Source of the DNA: Lingula anatina | Taxonomy: Eukaryota > Brachiopoda > Lingulata > Lingulida > Lingulidae | Reading direction: 5' to 3' | Length of the DNA stretch: 47,135 bases | Assembly (NCBI RefSeq): GCF_001039355.2 | Contig: NW_019775481.1 | Span: 322,049-369,183 of the forward strand | Shown: positions 1 through 11,574 of the stretch, one piece after another | How the letters are laid out: each line of letters starts with the position of its first letter | Position numbering within the stretch: the first letter of the stretch is position 1 | Made by a program: the position numbers and the translations under genes | Notes under the pieces: model-generated | Database searches by the model: none | What the model saw: the letters and a program-made list of their open reading frames with translations, nothing else | Told to the model about the DNA's origin: nothing

Positions 1-3000
1 AAGGGTAATAAATTTTTGTCTTGATTCTCTTGGCAAACATAAAACAGTAGAGATGGGCAGTTTTATTCTCCATGATATGTAGTTGCACAGGGTTTGAAAA
101 AGAGTGCTTTGTTTTGTTTCGTTTCGCTCATTATACCAATTGATTTATTTAATAACTGATTTATTTGATTTTTTTAATAATTTTTTGGGGGGTGGGGCAC
201 ATATGCTGATTCTGCCATTCTGTGTGATTATATGTTAAAAGATAATACATAAGGATATACATATGTTCATGCACTTCTGTACTCTAATGCATTATGATGT
301 AATGATAATAGTGTTTTTATTTATGACTATATTGTGTGTGCTTTCATTACCACTTAACTTGGCTAACTTAAGGTTACAATTGTGGATCTAAAGAAAATCA
401 AAACGTAAGATTGCAGGTTATTGAGTTTTTTGCTTTATTGGGGTAATGCTTGCATGTTGTTTTTGCATTACTGTCTGCAAATAATCTGGTAGAAGAAAAT
501 GAGAAAACATGATTTTGCAGATTCCCCAAAGAAAAAAAAAAAAAAAAAAACAATAAGTTGACTTGGTTGGAAAGTTTGTTTTGATTCAGCTGAGAAAAAA
601 GATGAAGTTCCGTATTTTAAGTAATATTTGCCTGCTGGTGCTTTTATTATAGTATTACTATAATGTATGGAATGTACACAGAACCGGTGTTAGCATTAAA
701 ACAAGTTTTTGTGTCGCCCCCAAAAAGGAAAAAAAAAAATAGAAATAATTCTAGACACATATTAGTTAGGCTGTTATCTTCTAATTGTTTTGTAATCAGC
801 GGAGAGAATTTGCGAGTTATTTTAATATTTAATTCAAGAAGATTTTGTGGGTGTTTGATTAGTCTTAGATTCGCAGAGACCAAAATATTTGTACATTTAA
901 GAAATGGAGACAGAAAGCTTATTGAACAGGTGTCAAAATGTGATGTGATTCTAAACCCCTCCATATAAAAAAAGAATAAATTAATTTTACATAATTTTAC
1001 TGTGTTGTGTTCAAGTAATCAAATAAATATTATTTGATACTTACATACATTGTTATATTTATTTTCAACCCCTTTATATGATCAGCTGGTTAACTTATTT
1101 GAATGATTCTTTAGAAATGAAAAGTTTGAGATCATCTGCTTGGTTGCGATTGGCAGAGAATTCCTTTTCATTTGTTTATTGTTTACAGTGCATGTTAGAC
1201 ATTTTGTGAAGAAAAAAATGAATATTCCCAGAAATTCCAACTATTTTCCTTTAATATGGCATCCAAAAGTGGAGGAAATTCAAAACTAAAAACCTGCTTT
1301 CAAGTTAGAAATATCGAATTTCTTTCTGTTACCAATGAAACTCGCCAGAGTCCATCTGCATTATAGGAGTGGTGTTTAAAAAACAAAAATCTTAAAATAA
1401 AAAAGGAGTGTTAAATAGTAATTTTGTCAATAAATAAATAAATAGATAAAAATAATATAAAAAAAAAGTTTTCTTTGTTGAGGTCAGTTTCACATCCCAG
1501 CACATTGTGACAGGAGAGACATCACACCTATCACAATCTAGAGACAACTTCCACAGCTGGATTTTAGCATGAAACAATATATATTTATCATAACAGTGCA
1601 ATGTGCCTATAATTATATAATACTTGAGAAGTAAAAAAAGCAGAAACTGCTCAACAGAGGATATTTTCATTGCAGTTGATCCTTTTGGGGCTTTATTGAT
1701 TTTATTTGTATCAGATGATGCTTCAAGTTTAGAAGCTAAGAGTACTGAACCTAAGAATGTTGTTCTGAATTATTACTATAACTGATGACTATTTACTTCT
1801 GCAGTTGTAAATCACTCTATGTGGTTATGATTAATTAAGCTGTAAACTAAAAACCATTTAAAAATACTTTTTAGAGCACAGTTGGGATTTGGCTTTGTCT
1901 TTTTGTAAAGGATTTCTATATTATGTATAGTAGGCAAATTTATTAACCAACCGTCCACTTTTAAGTTAACTTCTATCAGTTTATGAATTTTTGGCACTTA
2001 AAGTCAAAATGCTGTAAGACTTCAATGTCTGTTTGAAAAAAAAAATGCATAAAATCACAAACTAACAATGCAAAGGACTTTGTCACAATAATATTTATTT
2101 TGAGCACTAAAAATAAGATCACAAAGCTGGTTTGGAAAATGATATAATTGAAATACAGGGGTTGAGGCTAAGACACTGTGGAAAGAAAGCAAAACACCAT
2201 GAGGTAATTTTGTCATACAGACTTGGTGTAATGAGGAAAAGAGGCGGTGCTTACAACATGTCAAAAAACATGAGGTGTCACAAAAGGGGTGTGCCATCAC
2301 CAAATTTGGCAAAAAGAGGGTGTGGCTTCAAGTAATAATTTGATTGGCATATCATTCAGATCATTTCACTGGTATCATGAGAAAAAGGTGTTTGCAGCAT
2401 GTCAAATGAGACATGATATGTCATTAAAGGGCCGTGGCAACATCAAAAATGGCAAAAAAGAGGGTGTGGCTTAAAGTCAGGTAATTTGATTGGCATCCCT
2501 GGCACTTATCAATGCATAGTTGTCACTGAGACAAAAAATCACTGCATAGGTTCAATCACAAATAGCCATTTGATATACTTTTGACACCACAAGTACATAA
2601 GTAGCTTTGCCATTCACCTTATACTTATCTTGAGCAAAAAGGAAAAGAGGCAATTGGCAGAATAATGAGCAAATGTATATATCACTAGTATTTCTTTTAC
2701 TATTTTAACTTTAAAGAAAATAGACACTGATTAGCTAAAAGAAGACGTGCTTTGTATTATCAAAGTGTTGGTAATATATCTAGTATTGCATTGTTAAGAT
2801 TTTCTTCTTCACTAAACAAGACCTTTAAACCTATGCACAGCAATTCATCCCTCAGTTAGTGCTTTCTTAACTCTTTTTACTCTCATAATGATTTCAACTT
2901 AAACTACCCACCTAATACTGACATTTTGTTCAAAATAATCAGACCTACATACTGCAACTTAAACTAGTAGAGAGTCAACTAACATTTTAATCTAAAAATG

Positions 3001-3797
3001 TGACAACTTGTATTGTAATACTACAAAAGTCATACAAAAAATACTTGAGCAAATTGCATACAGAAGAACGTCTCAAAAATACTGAGCAAATTAATACAGT
3101 GGAATGCACACACGGGGACTCATGCACGCACACAAACTCTTGAGTGAATGACAAAGCAGGTGAAAATGCGTGCATAAACAAGACGTAGATTGCACATCCG
3201 AAGGGACATTGTTTTTAAATGAATGTACATATCAATATTGTATTATATTATGCTTTTCACAGCTGTTTTTCCTTTGCAGTATTATCATATTATGCAGCAA
3301 CTGTAACCACGAACATGTAACCATTTTCAAATTATCATATCTCATCCATTTTCTCTCAAAATTCTGCTGAACAGTAAGTTATCTATTAACTGAAAGTCAG
3401 TCTGAGTTATTTTTTTAACAGTTGAGATATACTTCCAATTATTGACTTCAAACAGCTCTGACAAAAACATGACATACATCTTCCACAATTTCCAAACAAT
3501 ACAGTAAACATATTCAAAGTCCATGACAACAAAATTCTGCATTTGCAGTGTAACCGAAATTTTCAAATCTTTTTCGCAAAGGTAATCTGGATTACACTTT
3601 TCATCACATGATCACAGTTCAAACATGATGAGCAAGTCTCTTGAGAAAAATGAATAATGCTGTTTTAATCGGAGACCATCATTCTTGACTTAATATGTAT
3701 TTTGCTATTTTTAACCAAAAAAAAAAAAAAAAGGCACAGTCCTCCATTAAGACAGCATTATTTCCTTTTATCTATTTTTTTAAATTAAGTCATTACT
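1..3797. other. Intergenic or flanking non-coding DNA
   Basis: No convincing coding exon is visible on either strand. The open frames here (for example 663-968 +) are low-complexity, lack splice partners and resemble no family I know. The stretch contains poly-A tracts near 530-550 and 3718-3732 and a diverged two-unit repeat at 2220-2496. The part just below 3798 should contain the 3' UTR of the minus-strand THEG-repeat gene, but I see no canonical minus-strand AATAAA close to its stop. Confidence 0.5.
2220..2496. repeat. Diverged two-unit tandem repeat, about 140-150 bp each
   Basis: Unit one (about 2226-2347) and unit two (about 2376-2495) share a series of landmarks in the same order: an ATGAG(A)AAAA block, an 'aacatgtcaaa'/'gcatgtcaaat' block, a TGGCAAAAA-GAGGGTGTGGCTT block and TAATTTGATTGGCAT at the end. 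Divergence is high, so this is an old local duplication or two copies of a degenerate dispersed repeat. No coding capacity is evident. Confidence 0.6.
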
Positions 3798-5389
3798 TTA
3801 GACCAGTTTCTTCTCTCTGATCTTTCGAGGAATTGGTAAAGACAGCTCACAAACTCTTGGAGTGGCATGTGCCTTCTTGGCCCCATTGGAGACTTTATAA
3901 GGATCGTAATCATCGACAATCCTCGTGCGACTCTTCGGCCGTGCCAACTGCTGTACGCGTGCAGATGCCGAGGCTTTCAAAGTGTCTTGTAAAACGGGCC
4001 ACTGAACAGGCTTTTCGCCAACAAACTTCGGGTGGGGGTTTTTAGCCTCAGCCAAAACCTCCAATCGTGGTGTAGCATTTGCCTTCATGGCGGCCGCAGA
4101 AACTCGGCTTGGCCAAATGACTTTTGTCCAATCAAATCCTTCGTATTCTATAGTGTTCACATTTTTGTATGGTTTTGGCTGGGCAAGCTGTTCTAATCTG
4201 TCTGTTGGTTCTCGTTTCTTGGCTGGTTCTGGAACCACAGTATACGGAGAGCGATCGAAGGAGTAATTTGGATTCACTTTGCGATCCATGGCTAAGACCT
4301 CTATGCGTTCTGATGCTTCTGCCTTTTGTGCCCCTTTGCTTACTTGCCAAATGGGTGTTGGTCTAAAATTAAAAAAAAAAAAACAATGACATTAAAATCT
4401 GTAATGTTAACTCTTTGCAAATAATCTCCACTAAATTTTTTTTTTTTTTTTTTTTTTTTTTGCATATTTAAGTTTTGTAATAGTTTATCCTTAACCTACT
4501 ACTTTAAATTTAAAAACAAATGAAATATAACGCTATGACGCTACAAAGAACCAACTCTCATGCATTTTTTCAGTCAAGCAGTACAATAAAAAATACTATC
4601 ATGTCAATATCCATTCTGTTCAGGTTTTCATCCTCTTGAGCATTTCCTCAATTTTAACAAATGAAATGCTGCAACTGACTCCATCTTCCAATTCCTCTGT
4701 CACAAATAACAGTGTATTCCTCACAATTCCCCTGTCACATCTAACACAATTTATATAGCAATGGCCTCTCACCTGTCTCCCTTCCATCCAGGGTTCACAT
4801 TCCTGTGTAGGACTAGCTGCATTTGTCGTGGAGTCAAAACTGAAAATAGGAGGTTGTAAGGAAATTAAACCCAAATCAAAATATTCCTATATGCTGTAAG
4901 AAAATTGTCCACTGTTGACTCATACAGAAAACTTAATATGAAATTCAAAGGAGAACATTTGTAAAAAATTATTATAAAACAAACATGCAAAGGAAACCCT
5001 TTAAAAAAATCTAGTATATTCAAAGGGTGAGTCTCTTCAAAATGAGAAATTTAAATCAATTCAAATGTTGCTAACAAAAGTAATTTTCAATTAAAATCAT
5101 AACACTTCTATTATAATCATTATTATTATATAATTATTATTGCTGTTATTATTTTTGGTTTAAGCAGATTTAACCTGAAGATAAAAAGACTTACCACAAA
5201 CTGTGGTCCCATTAGGTCCTGGACCAGGTGGCCATCTGTCTATCCAATATACAGAACGCCTGGAAATACAAATTAAAACAAATATACATATGTCTAAAGC
5301 AATTACTAGTAAGAGGTTATTAGGCATCCTGTCACGGCCATCCCACAGACTGTAGGTTTTGGCACATTACTAGTACCCAACTTACTTTC

Positions 5390-5426
<37 letters not shown>

Positions 5427-8400
5427 GCAGTTGAATTGTCAGTTATAAATCTGTACTGATAAACTGTGAGAGGTCCTAACATGTAACTATATACCCTACA
5501 GTTTGGGGCTTTCATTCTTTTTCACAAGTTCTCCAAAAGTCTGTTTCCTTTATTTAGTGGAATAAACTAATAATTGGCTGTGTTGATGGCCACTTAGGTG
5601 ACTCTTTCATAAAAGCCATGCTAAAGTGCATGCATCATAGCAGACTGTCTGTCCATTGGTAAATTACACTGCTCAATGTGAAAAAAGCCATGAAATTATC
5701 ACCTAGACGCTTCCAGCTGCTTTTCCGTGGTTCTTTGCAAGGAATGAATTGCCTCAATCAATAATGCAGCTAGATTTATTTTTTGCCAGCAAAGTCAGAC
5801 ATCTAGCAAATATAATCTGTCTGAGCCACTTAAGCTTGTATGAATCCACTGGCTTTATGCAAAGCTTAATTCATCTGTTAGAATGCTTTGAAAAGCTCTT
5901 TTTTTCACAATGAAATCAGTGCCACATCCTCATGCTACTAAGAGAACAATCCAAAGTAATCTTATGATGCCACTTGTTTTGGGTAAAGCAAATTTTAAAA
6001 AATCACTTGCAATGTTGTAGAACTTTATCTCTCTGGTCCCTTGTTCTCAAAAATCTTACTAAATCTGAAGCGGACTACCAACAAATATCACCAGGGAGAG
6101 CTGAGGGGGTAAAAAAGGGGGTGGGGGAGAGCATCATATGCTGGTTTTAAAATTATCATTTCCTTGAAAATGATTTTTTGTCAAAAAATCAAAGCTTCAA
6201 GCTGTTTCATACAATGCATTACTATCAGAGCATTTATTAATAGAATTAAAAAAATGCATATTTCTAAATAAAAAAGGCTAGTCAGATCATTAAATTGGCA
6301 AAATACTTGTTTCAATCTCATACCCCCCACTTTGAGGCCCTCATCGCTGTGGGTCCATCAAATATCGTCCCGTCACTAAGCACCACTAGAGGGCACCAAG
6401 GACACTCCCAAGTCATTGATTTCACATTGTGTCAAATCATTCAGCATGTGATTGCAGTTAAATAACACATGATCTAACGGTAATGCAATACGCTGCTGGG
6501 ATATTGATCAATGAATTTCATAATTATTTTATTTCCTGACACCTAATATTGTGGGGGAAATCAGATGGTTGAGAAAGTAGGATAACTAATTAAAAGTCGT
6601 GAAAAAGACGGAGACGTAATTTTCTGTTGTATTTGCAGAAAAGACATTGATCTTTTTGCACTATTTTCATTTCCCGACTTAAAATGCGTATGCGGGTGGT
6701 ATCTGCTTAAGTTGATGTGAATAGAAATTAAATGTACTAATGGTGAGCAAATAAAGAACAATCAGAAGAGACAACTGTTAAGTGGGAAATGGAACTCGGG
6801 CTTATTGACCGAGCGACACCCAGCTGTATCTGGATTATATGTTGTAGGGACTCTTGTCATATTGTATCTTCATTCTGCTGGTACATGTACAAGGCCTGCA
6901 AGGCTTGCTGTGCTGAAGCAGCTTTCATGTAAAAAGGTTTAAAAGGCAATCCACACAAGTTTAGAAATGCCCCACAGTCATATTCTTATCCTGCTAATAG
7001 CTTAATTCTTATATTTCCAAATTCAGACATTAAAGACAATGAAATTTCTTAGGTAATTCTATAATTGTTAATATCAGTATGGCAGATGTTGTTCTAAATG
7101 ACTGACCAGAAAATACTTACAACACATATCAGGGAAATTATCATAAGCATGTATGAATGCATCCAATTTTATAGTTTCCCGTCCTATATGCAATTTTTTT
7201 CATTTAAATTACTTTCAATCTTATTTTGCTGTTGCTAGTTCAACAATTTAATCAACAAACTTGAAAATCTGAGTATTTATTCATTCTTAGTCAGTATTGA
7301 AAGATGTCAATCATTAAAATCTTTCTTTTGTTCATTCAGATAAAACTGCTTCAAATAAGTGAAAGAAAATTCTATTAGGGAACTTCAATCATGTTTGCAA
7401 ACTGCCAACAAATACTGTTTATAATTTTCAAAATAAACAGCAGCAAAGAATACTTGAGGATTTTAACATGATTCGGGACTTATAACCACCAAGAACTTTT
7501 CACTCTGTGTATTTTTATTGCTGCTTACAAGTGCAAGTCAAGTACACAACTACACACTTTTAAATATTTAATTGTTGATTTAGGGTTCATAAAAAGAGCA
7601 CTTTATACAATGGTATATACCAGTAATTTATGTGTAGAGAAGAGAAATTTCAAACACTTGTTGGACTGTACATGTATATCTATAATGTTTGGAGTTGCCA
7701 ACTCAGAAAGTTCAGAACCACTACGATAATTTCTTACTAGTCAGTTTTACTTTCATGATTTTGATTTTTATGAAATAATATTTGACAAAAAATAACCTTT
7801 GCAGTCTTTGCAGCAGTTACAAAAAATTATTTTGTAAAATGTCTGGAAAAAGTCATGACATGTACATGTAGCACAAGATGGAAAAGGGTGTGTGGAAATT
7901 TTAAAAATAGACATTTATTAGTGCAAGCCAGTTAAGTGCTAGATAAGTCACACATTGAGTGCCTAAAATGCGGTAATCAGTATACTGATAACACTAGTTC
8001 AAACATATATTAATGGCTACCAAATTTACTCAAGGCTGGGCATGTTCACAAACTATATATCACTCTTGTATCATTTTCCGCAAGAGACAATGACTTAAAC
8101 AAATTTGCCGTTAGATGTATTACAGATATTCGATCTTCCACACTTTCAAAGCAAGATGAAATTGGTTGATAAACACACGTGTGTTTACATTGAAATCGGA
8201 TAACACTGCCACACACAAATAGGCAATAATTCAGTTTGAAATTATGCATCACTTCATTTAAATTTTCGCCAAATTATCGTCTAAACGAACAAAGTAAAAT
8301 GCAGTAAATCAGACGTGCAATGTTTGGTTAATCATTTTAGAGGACTTCACAGAACGTTGCTGACCAGGTATTGTTTTGTCACTGCCGAATTATACTCGAC

Positions 8401-8582
8401 CGCCTTTTTCCACTTACCTGTCTTCAACAAAGCCGGCTGCCATCGGTTTGGGCCGGGCAAGCTCATCTACTCGCCTTATTGACGCTAAAAATACACAAGA
8501 CTTATTAATTTCTGAGTGAAAGTTAGGAGAAATATGCAAAAATTCCAACACAGGAAAATTTTTCCTCACCTTCCACCGCCAT
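3798..8582 (-). CDS. THEG: THEG-repeat protein (sperm microtubule-associated, SPMAP2/THEG-like), 5 exons, 258 aa
   Basis: Coding exons on the minus strand are 8570-8582, 8418-8484, 5195-5259, 4773-4839 and 3798-4362. They total 777 nt (258 residues plus stop), all introns are GT-AG and every junction keeps frame. The start is the ATG at 8582, followed after 13 nt by a good GTGAGG donor. The product carries about seven short THEG-type repeats, such as RVDELARPKP (residues 9-18), TDRLEQLAQPKP, TPRLEVLAEAKNP and SARVQQLARPKS. A conserved-looking SVYWIDRWPP block is encoded by exon 3. There is no signal peptide or membrane segment. Vertebrate relatives (THEG/SPMAP2 and THEGL/SPMAP2L) are germ-cell proteins linked to sperm microtubules, so an axonemal or testis role is inferred. 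Which vertebrate paralogue is closest cannot be decided here. It is divergent from DTWD1, with 3.0 kb between the two start codons. Confidence 0.85.
5260..8417 (-). other. Large intron 2 of the THEG-repeat gene
   Basis: This 3.2-kb intron separates exons 2 and 3 of the THEG-repeat gene. It starts with a GTAAG donor at 8417 and ends with a CCAG acceptor at 5260. I see no nested gene. It contains a poly-T tract near 5397-5423 and a CTCF-like motif at 6383-6396. Confidence 0.7.
6383..6396 (+). promoter_or_regulatory. CTCF-like binding motif
   Basis: CCACTAGAGGGCAC matches the animal CTCF core consensus CCASYAGRKGGCRS at every position, in forward orientation. It lies in intron 2 of the THEG-repeat gene. 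A 14-bp degenerate motif can occur by chance, so function is not shown. Confidence 0.3.
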
Positions 8583-11574
8583 GCTGGTTCTTGTTGTCAT
8601 GTGGCAGAAGCTCGTTGCTAGCGTTGTCACTAGGGACTCAGTTTTATGGTAATGAGGTCGCGCGGGGCACTTTTGTGCCTCATTCACAAAAGATTACAAT
8701 GAGTGCGCTTTGAGTAAACAGCGTAGTAAACACGATGGTTTTGTGGAAAAACAAATTTATAACTGACTCAAATTAGGCATGAATTTAGGTTTTGTGCATA
8801 TGTGAAGCGATACAGATGGGCAAGATTGATATAATAACTGATATATTTGTAAATTTGACAAAATGTGCCGCTCCAAAGAAATTTGCCTTTCTGGGTTTCA
8901 GCTCGGTCCATATCAGAGTAAGCAGTGTTAGAAATTAAGGCTGGACCGTCTGCCCGGGGCTGACAACTTTTAGAACGGGCTGATAAGTTTTCCCATCTGG
9001 CAGACAGTCAGTCCAGCTACTTTTCAAGATGGCTGGACTTTCGGTCCAGCAACTAATTTTCCTAAGAGGCAAACACTGAGAGTAAGCTTAGGGTTTAAAG
9101 AATCAATAATTGAACAAATAAACAGGAAGAAATGAAAACATTTAACACATAAGTAAGTATAGGCTAAAAGTAAAATTCAATTTCGATTCGTCAGTTTTTT
9201 TTTTCTCCCTTTAATTTGAATTAAAAGCAATAATTTAATTACCCATTTTAAATCTATTTATAATTACATTGATGAACAATATTTTTAAAGTGGTATGGAA
9301 ATCTGTCAAATGTGAAATACAGATGGGACTCACAACTTTTTTTGTCTTCTGTTATGTTAATAAAATTGGCACACACGGGATTCATAATTATTATATATTT
9401 ATTTATAATTATATCTTTATTTTTTTCTTAAGGCATGGCATTTAACAACATCTCAAGTGACCGTTATAAAAAAAAGCAAAGTTACATTTGTAAACTTTGA
9501 ACATAAATCTCTTTTCATTGATAACGATAAAAATGAAAATTGAAAATTTATAAAATTAACCATGCGAAGACTACATTTAATCACTTAGACTTATTATTTT
9601 TAATATAAGAAATGATCTAAGACATGAGAAAAAAAGATATATGCGCAACTCCAAGATAATCTTAAGTATTGCAATAATAAATATATATGCAGTTTTGAAC
9701 AGCCTGAATGTTATCAGTAAGAACGTCAATGGCTTGATCGAAAACGAGGTCTATCAGGGGGAAGCGTGATCTTCCGTTCTCAAATGTTTGGAGATTAGAA
9801 AATTCAGCACGTGGATCTTGGAACGGTTTACACATTTGTTACTGTAAGTTTGAAGTTTACTCTTAGTTATCTGAAGTCACAGTGTCCTTCAATTTAGATA
9901 GAATTAATATTAACGTGCTACATATTTTCGTTATCATGGTAAATAAGGTTTTGGAGAACGCACACCCTAGATAAATGGGCTATGTTGATGGCTTCCTGAA
10001 GTAGGTATATCACTTATCAGAAAAATTTTCAAACTGATCAGAAAATTATAAAACTTATATCATCTAAAAGGTAATGCAAAAACCGGATGAAATCACTTGG
10101 AATTTTTTAAATATTCCTACAAGCAACAAAGATATTGAAGTTTTTGAACTGCAAAAAATTCAACAAAAGTGTCCACACTCTTCAGCTTAAAACCTGTCAC
10201 TACTGTAACTGACCAGCGGTGATCACTCAGCTGTAGCTGCAGCTCAAATTGCTTGTGACCAATTAGGGCAATTATGGCTGTATGTTAATCTAATGACCTG
10301 GAAACAAACCCAAATTGGCGACCGCACAAGCACATGGCTGGGATGGATTCCGTGCAGATCATGTACTATAAATATTGCGCATCAAATAAACTATACTTCG
10401 CATGGTTTAATTTTCATGATTTTTCTATATAATATTGCAAATTTCATAAACTTTATTGGATATAAATTTCAAAATGCGGAAACCAGTACTTCCCTGACAT
10501 TTTTGAGCATTTTGTCAAGGCAAAACTTCAAACACCCTGGACTGAAACTTCTCTAGGACTGCAACAAGGGAAAATCACGTGACCGGATTTTACTCATTGA
10601 TTTACAGCTTATTTAGTTAATGGCTTGTATTAATTTTTTTACGCGGCGCTAAAAGAGAGATTTAAAAAAGGGGTTCCATAGGCGAACTGTCAGCAGGCCG
10701 ACTTCAGTTTTACACTTCACTGCCCCTGGATAGTTACAACTGTAGCACCCCTAGCGGATTGTGATATACCTACCTGAAGTTTTCTCTCGATCGCTGTACC
10801 TATCTGGTAGAGTAGAAATGGTAGAATCAGTAAAGAATATGTTGAATTTTAGTTACACTTTTATATTTATCCATTATTTGTGTATTTTGAAACATGGTTT
10901 TACGAATTATCAGGGAACGACTAGAAAAAGTGGGTACTGATCTCTAAGATTTTTAAAAGTGATCTCAGCTGCCCAGCAACCTGATAGTTTCAAAGATCTC
11001 TGCAGGGAAAACTCACCATTAAAACCAAGCAGGCCTACGTCGTTTCAGCAGTGTGGGGGTATTGATACTTGTTTTTAGTCATCTAGTCATGTTTCACATG
11101 AAACAAATAATTTACTAGTAAATCTATCACTTAATTAGCATGAAAATTCATGCGTTAGCACTCCTGTTGAGGGTCTGACATGTACTGGCTGTCAGTAGGA
11201 GTGGTAACGCAGGAATTTTCGTGCTAATCTATTTCTGAACTTATGTCTAGTTGATGGCATGGCGTCTGACACTCCCCCTCCCTCTTAGACTTCAATCTCA
11301 GATTACATAATGAATAGGTGTGTATTCTCTAGACTGCCAAAGAAGACAATCACAACAGATGATCCTGGGGTCTACTTGTACAGATCGGCAGATCAAATAT
11401 GGAGGACCCTTCATGAAAGAAGTGCCAGCTGAAATGTTGATAAGTCTCCCAGCCTCCACACACTCCTTCCTTGCAGGGATATCTAGCAATTAAACCTAGA
11501 AACCATGGTTTTGGTTTAGTGAAAAAAATATTCTTTAAAACTTTCCTTCAGGTACGTGACTTAAGACCAGAGTG
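8583..11574. other. Divergent intergenic region between THEG-repeat gene and DTWD1
   Basis: This 3-kb stretch should contain the promoters of both flanking genes. Just upstream of the DTWD1 start codon there is a pyrimidine-rich CTTTCCTTCAG (ending near 11551) that would serve as a 3' splice site, so DTWD1 probably has a non-coding 5' exon further upstream. Other content is a local inverted repeat around 8940-9050 and a snap-back palindrome at 11135-11227. No additional gene is supported. Confidence 0.5.
11135..11227. repeat. Snap-back inverted repeat (MITE-like), arms about 31 bp
   Basis: The left arm begins TTAGCATGAAAATTC and the right arm, read in reverse complement, begins TTAGCACGAAAATTC. 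Both continue through a TGCGTTA-CACTCCT block with only a few mismatches. The arms are separated by about 30 bp. The structure would fold into a long hairpin and resembles a short non-autonomous DNA transposon. Confidence 0.65.

Noticed and set aside
663-968. 101-codon open frame near the start of the window
   Set aside because: No domain, no splice context, and an equally long frame on the opposite strand over the same AT-rich sequence.
8611-8628. RFX X-box upstream of the THEG-repeat gene (expected for a flagellar gene)
   Set aside because: Only one half-site (AGCAAC on the minus strand) fits; the other half does not match RYYNYY with any allowed spacer.
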